Of a stretch of DNA of 64,000 bases, positions 31,182-39,513 are shown piece by piece; position 1 is the stretch's first letter, and every line of letters begins with the position of its first letter. Below the pieces are notes generated by a model that saw nothing but the letters and a program-made list of their open reading frames with translations, was not told where the DNA came from and did not search any database. Source of the stretch: Paraflavisolibacter caeni (lineage in GTDB: Bacteria; Bacteroidota; Bacteroidia; Chitinophagales; Chitinophagaceae); the NCBI RefSeq assembly GCF_025628885.1, contig NZ_JAOTIF010000002.1, positions 62,001-126,000 on the forward strand. The letters run 5' to 3'. Position numbers and translations under genes: made by a program.

Positions 31182-33695
31182 ATGAGAATATTCTTTTTGG
31201 TACTGTTAACAACAGTTTTCTTCCGTACTTTTTCTCAACAAAAACATATTCCTGCTATAAGGACTATGCAGCCTCCGGTATTGGATGGTAGCCTTGACGA
31301 TTCAGTTTGGAAATCAGCTCCGGTTGCTACCGACTTTGTTCAATATATTCCCCTTAATGGATCCTCGGCTTCAGTACGTTCAGAAGTCCGTATTCTATAT
31401 GACAACGATGCTGTTTATATAGGCGCATACTTATACGATGATGCTGCTCAAATAAGGCGGCAATTGACTGCCAGGGACGATGAGCAGCAGAAAGACGTAG
31501 ACTTTTTTTCCTTATTCCTGGATACCTACAATGACCATCAGAATGCTTTTCAATTCCTGGTCACATCAGCCAACGTACAAACAGATGCAAAGCTTAATAA
31601 TACCGACTTAAACGTTTTTGGAACTGGTGGTGACCGCTCTTGGGATGCTGTGTGGCAGAGTAAGACGGCTGTGACTGAAAATGGTTGGATTGCAGAAATT
31701 CGGATTCCTTATATTTCAATTCGCTTTGCCCGTAAAGATGTACAGACTTGGGGCATTCAATTCATGCGCTTTATGCGCCGCAATACTGAAACTTCTTTCT
31801 GGAACCCCGTAGATCCTAACACAGCCGGCTTTGTCAACCAGTTTGGTAATCTGGACCTCCTGCAAAATATTCAACCACCCCTTCGCCTAAGTTTGTCGCC
31901 TTATTTATCAGGTGGTATTAGGTTAAATCCTGATGGCTCTGCTCGTGATCTGGAATTTCTGCGCAATGGTGGTATGGATATAAAATTCGGTATCAATGAA
32001 AGCTTTACGCTCGATGCTACACTGATCCCTGATTATGGTCAAACCGTTTCTGATAATGTGGTAAATAACCTTTCTCCATTCGAAATAAAGTTTGATGAGA
32101 ATAGACCCTTTTTTACAGAGGGAACCGAATTGTTCAACAAGTCAGGATTGTTTTATTCAAGGAGAATTGGGAGCACACCATCAGGCTATTATAATGTCTC
32201 AGACTTCGAATCGGCAAATCCTGATTGGAAAGTGAAGAATAATCCTTTTGTAACCCAGCTTTACAACGCATTCAAACTGTCTGGCCGTACAGATAAAAAA
32301 ATAGGTATAGGAGTCTTTAATGCCTTGGCTGCACCTATGAAAGCTCGTTTATACAATGAGACAACTGGAAAAGATACAACCCTCTTGACCGACCCCTTAA
32401 CGAATTATAACATCATTGTACTGGACAAGGCGCTGAAAGGACGGTCATTTATAACATTTACCAATACCAATGTGATACGCGAAAACACAGGTCGTGATGC
32501 TAATGTTTCTGGTCTGGATTTCGCATTTTTCAATACTTCAAACCGGTATTCCATTTCAGGCAGCGCCCGGAAAAGTGACATCCTGGGAAATACACCATAT
32601 TCAGGCTTTACTTCTACTGCTTTTGATACCATTCATACTGATCAAGGTATTTTTTTAAAGCCTTACAGTGGCTATCTGGCTAAGTTAAAGCTGGGGAAAG
32701 TAAGTGGTAAGTTGCAATATTCCCTTGCGGGGAAGATTACTTCCGACAAATATGATCATAATGATCTTGGCTATTTGGGATACGCTAATAATATCGTTTA
32801 TTCAGGTGGTATAAGTTATAACCAATACCAGCCAACAAATACATTTGTTAATTATTCATACAGTTTAAATGTAATCGGTAGCTGGTTGTATAAGCCATAT
32901 GCCTTTTCTAGCTTTGATATCAATACGACCGCATTTTGGTTGTTTAAAAACATGTGGGATGTTAGCCTGACTTTTGGTGGAGAACCATTCTGGAAAGACG
33001 ATTATTATGAATTGAGAACGCCAGGCAGACGATTGAAGATTCCCAAATATTTTTATACCCTATTGAATGGAAGCACAGATAGCCGCAAGCGTCTGTTTGC
33101 AGAATACAAATTTTCTTTTGCCGAAGCTGCAATGCCCAACAATCCATATGTTAGTATCAGTACCAACCTTCGCTACCGCTTCAACAATAAGTTTTCATTA
33201 ACCTGGGGCTATACACGTAATTACGATCAAAATCAGGTAGGGTATGTTACCAGGGAAGCGAATGGGGAGCCCGTTGCCGGCTTTCGCAATGTCAAAGAGT
33301 TGACAATGATAGCTTCCGGTATTTATAATTTCACGCCCAGGATCAATTTTACTTTCCGTACGCGCCATTATTGGAGTTCAGTACACTATAACAACTTTTT
33401 CCACGTGAAAGATGATGGTTATTATGAGCCGCGTTCCTTTATAAGTGGCAGAGACTATAATTTCAACGTATTCAATGTAGATGCCTTTTTTACCTGGGAT
33501 TTCAAACCCGGTAGCAGCATCATCGCGGGATGGGAGAACTGGCTGGGGAATGACTTCACTGTTTCAGATTATCAAAACAACAATTGGCACTACTACAGGA
33601 ACTTCAAAAACACGATTGACCTTCCTCACGGAAATGAACTGACATTAAAAATCATATACTTCCTTGATTACAACCAAATACGAAAACGGAAATAA
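31182..33695 (+). CDS. DUF5916 outer-membrane-like protein with CBM9-like domain
   Basis: This 837-residue exported protein has a signal peptide (MRIFFLVLLTTVFFRTFSQ). A family-9 carbohydrate-binding-like domain spans about residues 25-210: PPVLDGSLDDSVWKSAPVAT, EVRILYDNDAVYIGAYLYDD, and GWIAEIRIPYISIRF. From about 230 to the end come alternating aromatic beta strands as in an outer-membrane barrel, with FEIKFDENRPFFTEGTELFN and SRRIGSTPSG typical of DUF5916. Members are abundant in Bacteroidota; role unknown, perhaps glycan-linked. It is followed 28 bases later by the convergent HDAC gene. Confidence 0.85.
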   Translation: MRIFFLVLLTTVFFRTFSQQKHIPAIRTMQPPVLDGSLDDSVWKSAPVATDFVQYIPLNGSSASVRSEVRILYDNDAVYIGAYLYDDAAQIRRQLTARDDEQQKDVDFFSLFLDTYNDHQNAFQFLVTSANVQTDAKLNNTDLNVFGTGGDRSWDAVWQSKTAVTENGWIAEIRIPYISIRFARKDVQTWGIQFMRFMRRNTETSFWNPVDPNTAGFVNQFGNLDLLQNIQPPLRLSLSPYLSGGIRLNPDGSARDLEFLRNGGMDIKFGINESFTLDATLIPDYGQTVSDNVVNNLSPFEIKFDENRPFFTEGTELFNKSGLFYSRRIGSTPSGYYNVSDFESANPDWKVKNNPFVTQLYNAFKLSGRTDKKIGIGVFNALAAPMKARLYNETTGKDTTLLTDPLTNYNIIVLDKALKGRSFITFTNTNVIRENTGRDANVSGLDFAFFNTSNRYSISGSARKSDILGNTPYSGFTSTAFDTIHTDQGIFLKPYSGYLAKLKLGKVSGKLQYSLAGKITSDKYDHNDLGYLGYANNIVYSGGISYNQYQPTNTFVNYSYSLNVIGSWLYKPYAFSSFDINTTAFWLFKNMWDVSLTFGGEPFWKDDYYELRTPGRRLKIPKYFYTLLNGSTDSRKRLFAEYKFSFAEAAMPNNPYVSISTNLRYRFNNKFSLTWGYTRNYDQNQVGYVTREANGEPVAGFRNVKELTMIASGIYNFTPRINFTFRTRHYWSSVHYNNFFHVKDDGYYEPRSFISGRDYNFNVFNVDAFFTWDFKPGSSIIAGWENWLGNDFTVSDYQNNNWHYYRNFKNTIDLPHGNELTLKIIYFLDYNQIRKRK

Positions 33696-33700
33696 CGAAA

Positions 33701-33724
33701 CAATATCTCAATATCCCAACACTT
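33701..33724. repeat. 8-bp phased repeat between convergent genes
   Basis: Octamers CAATATCT, CAATATCC and CAACACTT lie in phase between the DUF5916 stop and the deacetylase stop. Short. Confidence 0.35.
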
Positions 33725-34641
33725 CACAGCTCAAAAACCTCCTTCGCTACCTTGAAAGTATTACAATGTGCTTCCACAATTGTTTTAACCAGGGGAGAAT
33801 AACCGCCTCCCATTGCTACAACGCATGGAATACGATGCTCTTTTAGTGTTGAGAGAACCACTTCATCCCTTTGTCTGCAACCGTTGATACTTACTTTAAG
33901 CTTGCCGAATTTATCAGTCGACAAAATGTCCACACCGGAAAGATAAAATGCAAAGTCTGGTTGCACCTTTTCAAGAAGCTGCGGCAGCGATCGATGCACG
34001 ATATTTAGATACTCGGCATCCTCAATGCCATCCGGCAGTTCAATATCCCAATTACTCTTTTCTTTATGAAAAGGATAATTATTCTTGCCATGCATGCTGA
34101 ATGTGAAAACCCGTGGTTCGTGTTCAAAGATCTTTGCTGTACCGTTACCCTGGTGTACATCTAAATCAATAATGAGAATTTGTTTTGCCAAACCATTGTG
34201 CAGTAAATAATTGGCAGCTACGGCAAAGTCATTCAGCAGGCAAAAGCCTTCTCCTTTTTGAGCAAAGGCGTGGTGCGTGCCGCCGGCGACATTCATTGCA
34301 ATACCATTTTCAAAGGCATAGTGGCAACAATCAATTGTCCCTTGGGTGATCATCAATTCTCTTTCTGTAAGTTGAGGCGATTGCGGAAAGCCAATATGGC
34401 GTTGCTCGCGGGCTGAAAGGGTTTGCTTCTTTAGCTTGTTTAAATATTCCTTCGAATGTGTCCATAAAACGACTTCGTCTGGACAAAGGCCCGGATTAAA
34501 TAGGTTATCCTGTTTGATAACCCCTTCATACAGCAATTGGCCCGGTATGAGTTCGTATTTCAACATAGGAAAACGGTGACCCTCAGGTAGCGGATGCGCA
34601 TAAATAGGATGGAAGGCAATATGCAGCTTGCGGTGTTTCAT
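33724..34641 (-). CDS. histone-deacetylase-family hydrolase
   Basis: This 305-residue protein has the class I/II deacetylase core. GGTHHAFAQKGEGFCLLND has the catalytic His pair, ILIIDLDVHQGNGTAKIF the zinc Asp and His, and FYLSGVDILSTDKFGKL the second zinc Asp. The GGGYSP near the C-terminus is in the expected loop. Bacterial members act on acetylpolyamines, acetoin-related or other acyl substrates. Its ATG overlaps the pdeM stop by one base (TAATG), so it is translationally coupled to the repair gene. That link is unusual but could be only an operon arrangement. Confidence 0.9.
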   Translation of the reverse strand: MKHRKLHIAFHPIYAHPLPEGHRFPMLKYELIPGQLLYEGVIKQDNLFNPGLCPDEVVLWTHSKEYLNKLKKQTLSAREQRHIGFPQSPQLTERELMITQGTIDCCHYAFENGIAMNVAGGTHHAFAQKGEGFCLLNDFAVAANYLLHNGLAKQILIIDLDVHQGNGTAKIFEHEPRVFTFSMHGKNNYPFHKEKSNWDIELPDGIEDAEYLNIVHRSLPQLLEKVQPDFAFYLSGVDILSTDKFGKLKVSINGCRQRDEVVLSTLKEHRIPCVVAMGGGYSPLVKTIVEAHCNTFKVAKEVFEL

Positions 34642-35285
34642 TACATTCGAATAAGACTGTTCTCAACTACAGCAAAAACAGATTCAGCTTTTGAAGATTC
34701 AACAATAGCCAGGCCGGTAAACTTACTATAAGCAGGAAGAATGCAATGGTCTTTGGCAAAATAAAAGCACGGAAAGCGAAGGCTCTGCCTCGCCAACCCA
34801 TGGATGACAATGCCTGGGTGCAAATGACCGCAAAAAGTATATATGGCTTTTTTTCCCTGGCAGTGTTCATGTGTAAAACAAAAATTATTGATAATGAGAT
34901 CATCATCCCATACTTCAATATCAGCCTCTTTATACCATTCATCATGCAAAATATCATGGTTGCCCCTGACTAAATGAAAGTGGGCCGCAAAATCACCACG
35001 CCAGCGTTTAAACCATTCCAGTTCCTGGTTAGCCTTGCTATGAAAAAGATCGCCAACAGCAATGATTTGCCTTGGCTGAAAATACTGTAACAAATTCACC
35101 AACCGCTGCATATCCTCTTTATATATAGCCTGCGGCACGGCAATCCCCGCTTTCCTGAAATGCCCGGTCTTTCCAAAATGCAAGTCCGATAAAATAAGGG
35201 CTCTTTCTTCTTCCCAGAAAATAGCCCTTAGCGGCGAGAGCCATAAAGTCTGATTCTTGATCTTATGTAAAACCGGCGGTTGCAT
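34641..35285 (-). CDS. pdeM: ligase-associated DNA damage response endonuclease PdeM
   Basis: This 214-residue calcineurin-like phosphoesterase has all metal motifs in order: LILSDLHFGKTGHFRKAG, AVGDLFHSK, VRGNHD, and FCGHLHPG. The combination with EEERALILSDLHFGK is that of PdeM, the endonuclease associated with a ligase-helicase-exonuclease repair cassette. The open frame extends to a TTG at 35330, but the ATG at 35283-35285 (MQPPVLHKIKNQ) fits the family length. Its partners lie on the same strand at 36723-39251, 42529-44127 and 44289-45305, interrupted by plus-strand genes. Confidence 0.9.
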   Translation of the reverse strand: MQPPVLHKIKNQTLWLSPLRAIFWEEERALILSDLHFGKTGHFRKAGIAVPQAIYKEDMQRLVNLLQYFQPRQIIAVGDLFHSKANQELEWFKRWRGDFAAHFHLVRGNHDILHDEWYKEADIEVWDDDLIINNFCFTHEHCQGKKAIYTFCGHLHPGIVIHGLARQSLRFPCFYFAKDHCILPAYSKFTGLAIVESSKAESVFAVVENSLIRM

Positions 35286-35477
35286 CAGGTGCAAAGGTAA
35301 GTTAGGACACTGAGCGTGTTCCTTGCCCAAAATGTGGAAGATGTGTTTTGGTTCGGTTTATGTAATTAATTAATTCTTAAAAAAAGTTTAAAAAATAATA
35401 TTAGCATCAGTAATAATAATTAATTAAATACATATATTGTGAGCGAACCATTCTTCTATCACCTAAACACCAGCCAT

Positions 35478-36674
35478 ATGAAACAACTTAAAATTCTGAC
35501 TGGCATCACTATCACTTTTGCTATTCTGTTTACTGCCTGTAAAAAAGATATTTCAACTGACACCAGTGTTGCTCCTCAAGTAGTAAAAGCAGACAGACTT
35601 GCTGTAGTAAGTCCCTCAACTAAAATTTCTCCTGCACTTAGAGATAAACTTGCCAAAATGCCTGCCGGCTATGAAAAACGATTGGCAAATAATCCCGTTC
35701 TTTCATTAAAGATCCAATCTGAATATCATGAAATGGCGCTTAAAGCCATGAATGTAGTTGAGTCAACTCCTTGTGATGGGAACACACTTCTTTACCAATG
35801 GCTGGACAAGCAAATTGCAGATTGGGATGGGGAAACTCTTTTCTGGGCTGCAATCTCCGGTATGTTATCCTTCCCTTCCTATGATGCTTTATTTTTTGAA
35901 AATAGTTCTGCGAACCAGTTTTTTGGGGTGAACCAGGAATATACTCATAGGGTAACTAAAACTTTCGGGGATCTGCAACGTTTCTGGAATATTCAATCCA
36001 ATAGCATTGTATTGGATGCTGTGCATGGAAATATGCTGCATGATAGAAATAAGTTGATTAGAATGGATATGATTCTTTTTGGTGATAGTCAGGAGGCTGC
36101 GGAGTATTGGGCCGACCTGATAATGATGTTGGTAGAAGAAGTGCCACAATACAGGAATGGCAATCACCCTATTTTCACCTTTAATGCCTATGCCCAGTCT
36201 ACATTTGATTTTCCTCCTTATGGAAAAATCCCTGACAAGATTGTAATTGGGGATGGGATTATGGAAGCTTTTAGCGCCATAGGTTATGCAGATGTCGCTC
36301 CACAGGCTATAGCAGCCCATGAATTCGGGCATCATATCCAGTATCAGTTACATTTATTAGATGGTCAAATCAGTCCTGAAGCTACACGCAAAAGCGAGTT
36401 AATGGCTGATGCCTATGCTGCTTACTTCCTATCACACTCAAGAGGGGCTTCCATGCAATGGAAAAGGGTAAAACAATTCTTGCAAGTATTCTTTAACATA
36501 GGCGATTGTGCATTCTCCGATGATAGTCACCATGGCACACCTACCCAAAGAATTGCTGCAGCCGAATGGGGATATCAGGTTGCTGAAAATGCACGTAAAC
36601 AAGGGCATATATTGCCAGCCCAGAAATTTACTGCACTCTTCAACGCTCAATTACCCATGATTTTGAAACAATAA
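35478..36674 (+). CDS. lipoprotein zinc metalloprotease-like
   Basis: This 398-residue protein begins with a lipoprotein signal (MKQLKILTGITITFAILFTA, then C at residue 21, lipobox FTAC). A GTG at 35439 extends the frame by 13 residues, but the ATG at 35478 directly precedes the lipoprotein signal. The catalytic zinc motif is IAAHEFGHHIQYQ (HExxH) near residue 285, and SELMADAYAAYF supplies a probable third ligand, as in neutral-zinc-metallopeptidase-like families. GTPTQRIAAAEWGY near the C-terminus matches the closing segment of that group. It is probably a periplasmic or surface-anchored protease of unknown substrate. It interrupts the minus-strand repair cassette. Confidence 0.75.
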   Translation: MKQLKILTGITITFAILFTACKKDISTDTSVAPQVVKADRLAVVSPSTKISPALRDKLAKMPAGYEKRLANNPVLSLKIQSEYHEMALKAMNVVESTPCDGNTLLYQWLDKQIADWDGETLFWAAISGMLSFPSYDALFFENSSANQFFGVNQEYTHRVTKTFGDLQRFWNIQSNSIVLDAVHGNMLHDRNKLIRMDMILFGDSQEAAEYWADLIMMLVEEVPQYRNGNHPIFTFNAYAQSTFDFPPYGKIPDKIVIGDGIMEAFSAIGYADVAPQAIAAHEFGHHIQYQLHLLDGQISPEATRKSELMADAYAAYFLSHSRGASMQWKRVKQFLQVFFNIGDCAFSDDSHHGTPTQRIAAAEWGYQVAENARKQGHILPAQKFTALFNAQLPMILKQ

Positions 36675-36687
36675 CAATTGGCCATTA

Positions 36688-36724
36688 TGCGCTGATGCTC
36701 TCCGCCTATGGCGGACCGGGGGTT
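36688..36724 (+). repeat. palindromic element, copy between convergent stops
   Basis: GCGCTGATGCTC, then TCCGCC-TAT-GGCGGA (36701-36715), then CCGGGGGTT. It is nearly identical to the copies at 44271-44306 and 52127-52164. Its right end overlaps the Lhr helicase stop codon (36723-36725). Confidence 0.85.
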
Positions 36725-39251
36725 AACTTTCTAACTGCTGCTGCATCTTCCTTACCCTGTCCTCCAGTTTCTCAGATGTCAGGTTTTCCCGTAAACTATC
36801 CACTTTAATTGGAAAGCAGAAGGGCGTAAGCCGTTTAGGATACGTAATAACAATCCTTGAGCGCTGTATGCGCTCCAACATCTGCCGTAGGCGCACTTCT
36901 TCCATTTGTTGATCAAATACCTCTTGGAAAGCCTGCCGCAGCAACACGTGATCCGGTTCATATTCACTGAACACATTAAATATCAAACCGGCCGAGGACT
37001 GCAAATGCCTTGCTTTTTTATATTCACCGGGGTAGCCTTGGAAGATCAGACCACCAATAACAGAGATATCTCTGAACTTCCGCTTGGCCATTTCTGTCGC
37101 ATTCACACTATGTTGAATATCTTCCATTAAATTGTCTGAGGAAAAAAGTTCATAGGCGTTGCTGTCATCCAGCGGGATTGGCTGGTCGCTAAGCAATTCA
37201 AAACCATAGTCATTCATCGCTATAGAGAAGGTGATAGGAGTGATCCTGGAAATCCGGTAGCCCAACACCGCCGCCATTGCCTCATGCACCAGTCGCCCTT
37301 CAAAAGGATAGACAAAAAGGTGAAAACCATCCCTTGTCTCGATTTGTTCAATCAGCAACTCATTAGGAGCCGGTACGAGCGATAACTTTTGTTGCACTTC
37401 AAATAACGGCTGCAAAACGCTCAATTCAATTTCATCACCATTCACCATCCCTGCCTTTCCAAACGCCTCCCTCAACACCTTCCCCAAACTCGCCGATAAG
37501 GGAAGTCTGCCGCCCATCCAACTCGGTACGATAGATTTCTTGGCATTCGACTTTTTAACAAGGGCCGTCATTTCTTTGATCATGACAAGTTCCAACTGTC
37601 TTCCCGCTAATGTAAAGCTATCACCAGGCTCTAAACGCGAAAGGAAGCTTTCTTCCACCATCCCCACATAGCCTCCTGTAATGAATTTTACCTTCAGCAT
37701 AGAGTCGCTTACAATGGTACCAATATGCAGCCGGTGACGCATGGCTATTCTTCGGCTTTTGATCCTGTAAATGCCATTTTCGATCTCTACTTTCTTGTAT
37801 TCGTCATACTGTTGCAATGCATTCCCTCCTAAAGTAATGAAGAAGAGAATCTCCCTCCATTCCTCTTCCGTAAGTTCTGAGTAGCAATGAGTAGATTTCA
37901 CCTCACTGAAGATCTCATCCGGTACAAAACCTTCTCCAACAGCAAGTGTGCACAGGTATTGAATCAATACGTCATAACACAGGATCATGGGCTCTCTGCT
38001 TTCTATAAACTCCTCTTCAATCGCCGACTTCAGAGCTGCTGCTTCTACCAGTTCTAAAGAATGCGTAGGCAGAAAATAGATCTTACTCACTGCATCAGGC
38101 TGGTGACCACTTCGACCCGCCCTTTGTAGAAAGCGGGCAACACCCTTCGGAGATCCCACCTGGATAACAGTCTCTACTGGACGGAAGTCCACGCCCAGGT
38201 CAAGGCTGGCTGTACAAACAACTGCTTTTAATTTGCCTTCATGCAACGCCTCTTCCACCCAGTTGCGCAACTCACTTTCAATCGACCCATGGTGCAAAGC
38301 AATAGCTCCCGCCAATTCCGGGGCCACATTTAATAGCGTCTGGTACCATAGCTCACTCATACCGCGCGTATTGATAAATATGAGCGTAGTCCGACTTTGT
38401 TCAATAATGGGCAATACCTTCTTGGCCAGCTTAATGCCCAAGTGTCCCGCCCAAGGATACTTCTCTATTTCATCCGGTAAAATAGACTCCACCTCAATCG
38501 ACTTCGATAAAGAAGCACGCACAATAATTCCATTTTTATTCAACCAAGGCTTTGCAGCGCTGCTGCTCCCCTTTAGGGGCTGGGGGTGTGTTATAGGCCT
38601 TAATAATACATCCTTTGCTTGCTCTAGATTCCCAATCGTTGCACTAATTCCCCATATCGACAGTCCTGGTTTATCTTTCAATTGCGCATTGCTCAATCCA
38701 CAAATTCGACTGATCGCCAACTCCACCTGCACACCTCGCTTACTTCCCATCAACTCATGCCATTCATCAACAGCTATAACCTGCAGATTTTTGAAAATCT
38801 CAGGATAGCCTTTTTGAGTCAATAAAAGGTGCAGACTTTCAGGTGTGATGATCAATACTTCCGGCATTTGCCGCTTTTGCTTTTGGCGGTCGGCAGTTGA
38901 GGTATCTCCACTGCGAATGCCTACCTGCCATTGCATACCCAATTCTGCAATCACCTCCTCCATGGCCCTTCCAATGTCCTTTGCCAATGCTCTTAGCGGA
39001 GTGATCCAAATGAGGAGTAGTCCATTCTTCCCCTTTGATTGGTAAGTCTTTGGATGTTGATTAATAAATTGGATCACTGTACCCAAAAAAACAGAAAAGG
39101 TCTTTCCGGTTCCCGTCGGAGCATTCACCAATCCGCTTTTACCATTAACAATATGCTGCCATGACTCTTCCTGGTAAGCAAAGGGTTGAAAGCCCTTTGA
39201 AGAAAGCCATTGATGAACAACTTGATATCCTTTCGTGTGGGTTAACTGCAT
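36723..39251 (-). CDS. ligase-associated DNA damage response DEXH-box helicase (Lhr-like)
   Basis: This 842-residue protein is an Lhr-type SF2 helicase. Walker A is VNAPTGTGKTFSVF (near 42), then LLIWITPLRALAKDIGRAME, the DEXH box VDEWHELMG, STASLDLGVD-type motif V (CTASLDLGVDF) and VARFLQRAGRSGHQP (motif VI). A winged-helix and Lhr-core region follow. It belongs to the cassette with PdeM, the ATP-dependent ligase and the MBL exonuclease, thought to process damaged DNA. Near residues 221-232, the segment THPQPLKGSSSAAK is an insertion encoded by a palindromic element (38557-38589), just before the IIVRASLSKSIEVESI strand. Confidence 0.92.
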   Translation of the reverse strand: MQLTHTKGYQVVHQWLSSKGFQPFAYQEESWQHIVNGKSGLVNAPTGTGKTFSVFLGTVIQFINQHPKTYQSKGKNGLLLIWITPLRALAKDIGRAMEEVIAELGMQWQVGIRSGDTSTADRQKQKRQMPEVLIITPESLHLLLTQKGYPEIFKNLQVIAVDEWHELMGSKRGVQVELAISRICGLSNAQLKDKPGLSIWGISATIGNLEQAKDVLLRPITHPQPLKGSSSAAKPWLNKNGIIVRASLSKSIEVESILPDEIEKYPWAGHLGIKLAKKVLPIIEQSRTTLIFINTRGMSELWYQTLLNVAPELAGAIALHHGSIESELRNWVEEALHEGKLKAVVCTASLDLGVDFRPVETVIQVGSPKGVARFLQRAGRSGHQPDAVSKIYFLPTHSLELVEAAALKSAIEEEFIESREPMILCYDVLIQYLCTLAVGEGFVPDEIFSEVKSTHCYSELTEEEWREILFFITLGGNALQQYDEYKKVEIENGIYRIKSRRIAMRHRLHIGTIVSDSMLKVKFITGGYVGMVEESFLSRLEPGDSFTLAGRQLELVMIKEMTALVKKSNAKKSIVPSWMGGRLPLSASLGKVLREAFGKAGMVNGDEIELSVLQPLFEVQQKLSLVPAPNELLIEQIETRDGFHLFVYPFEGRLVHEAMAAVLGYRISRITPITFSIAMNDYGFELLSDQPIPLDDSNAYELFSSDNLMEDIQHSVNATEMAKRKFRDISVIGGLIFQGYPGEYKKARHLQSSAGLIFNVFSEYEPDHVLLRQAFQEVFDQQMEEVRLRQMLERIQRSRIVITYPKRLTPFCFPIKVDSLRENLTSEKLEDRVRKMQQQLES
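38557..38589 (+). repeat. palindromic element inside the Lhr helicase gene
   Basis: GCGCTGCTGCTC, CCC-TTTA-GGGG, then CTGGGGGTG. The left arm and the CTGGGGGT tail match the intergenic copies at 36688, 44271 and 52127. It is in frame and codes for the helicase insertion HPQPLKGSSS. Confidence 0.75.
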
Positions 39252-39513
39252 AAAAGCGAAATTATTACACTGTATCCCATTTTTTTGACATTTATGGTGT
39301 TTACCAGTTTCCTAAAATGTTTTTAAGAAAATTATGAATTAAAAAAAATACATGATAATTTAGGCACCATGTTAATTCATTGTATTCTGGAAAGAATGCA
39401 ATGCTTGCACAAACCAACTTCCTATCGTAATCCACCATACCATCTTCCACTACCTTGAAACAACTGCTTAGCTAAACTTTACCTAAAGTTTTACCTCAGA
39501 AAACATCACCATA

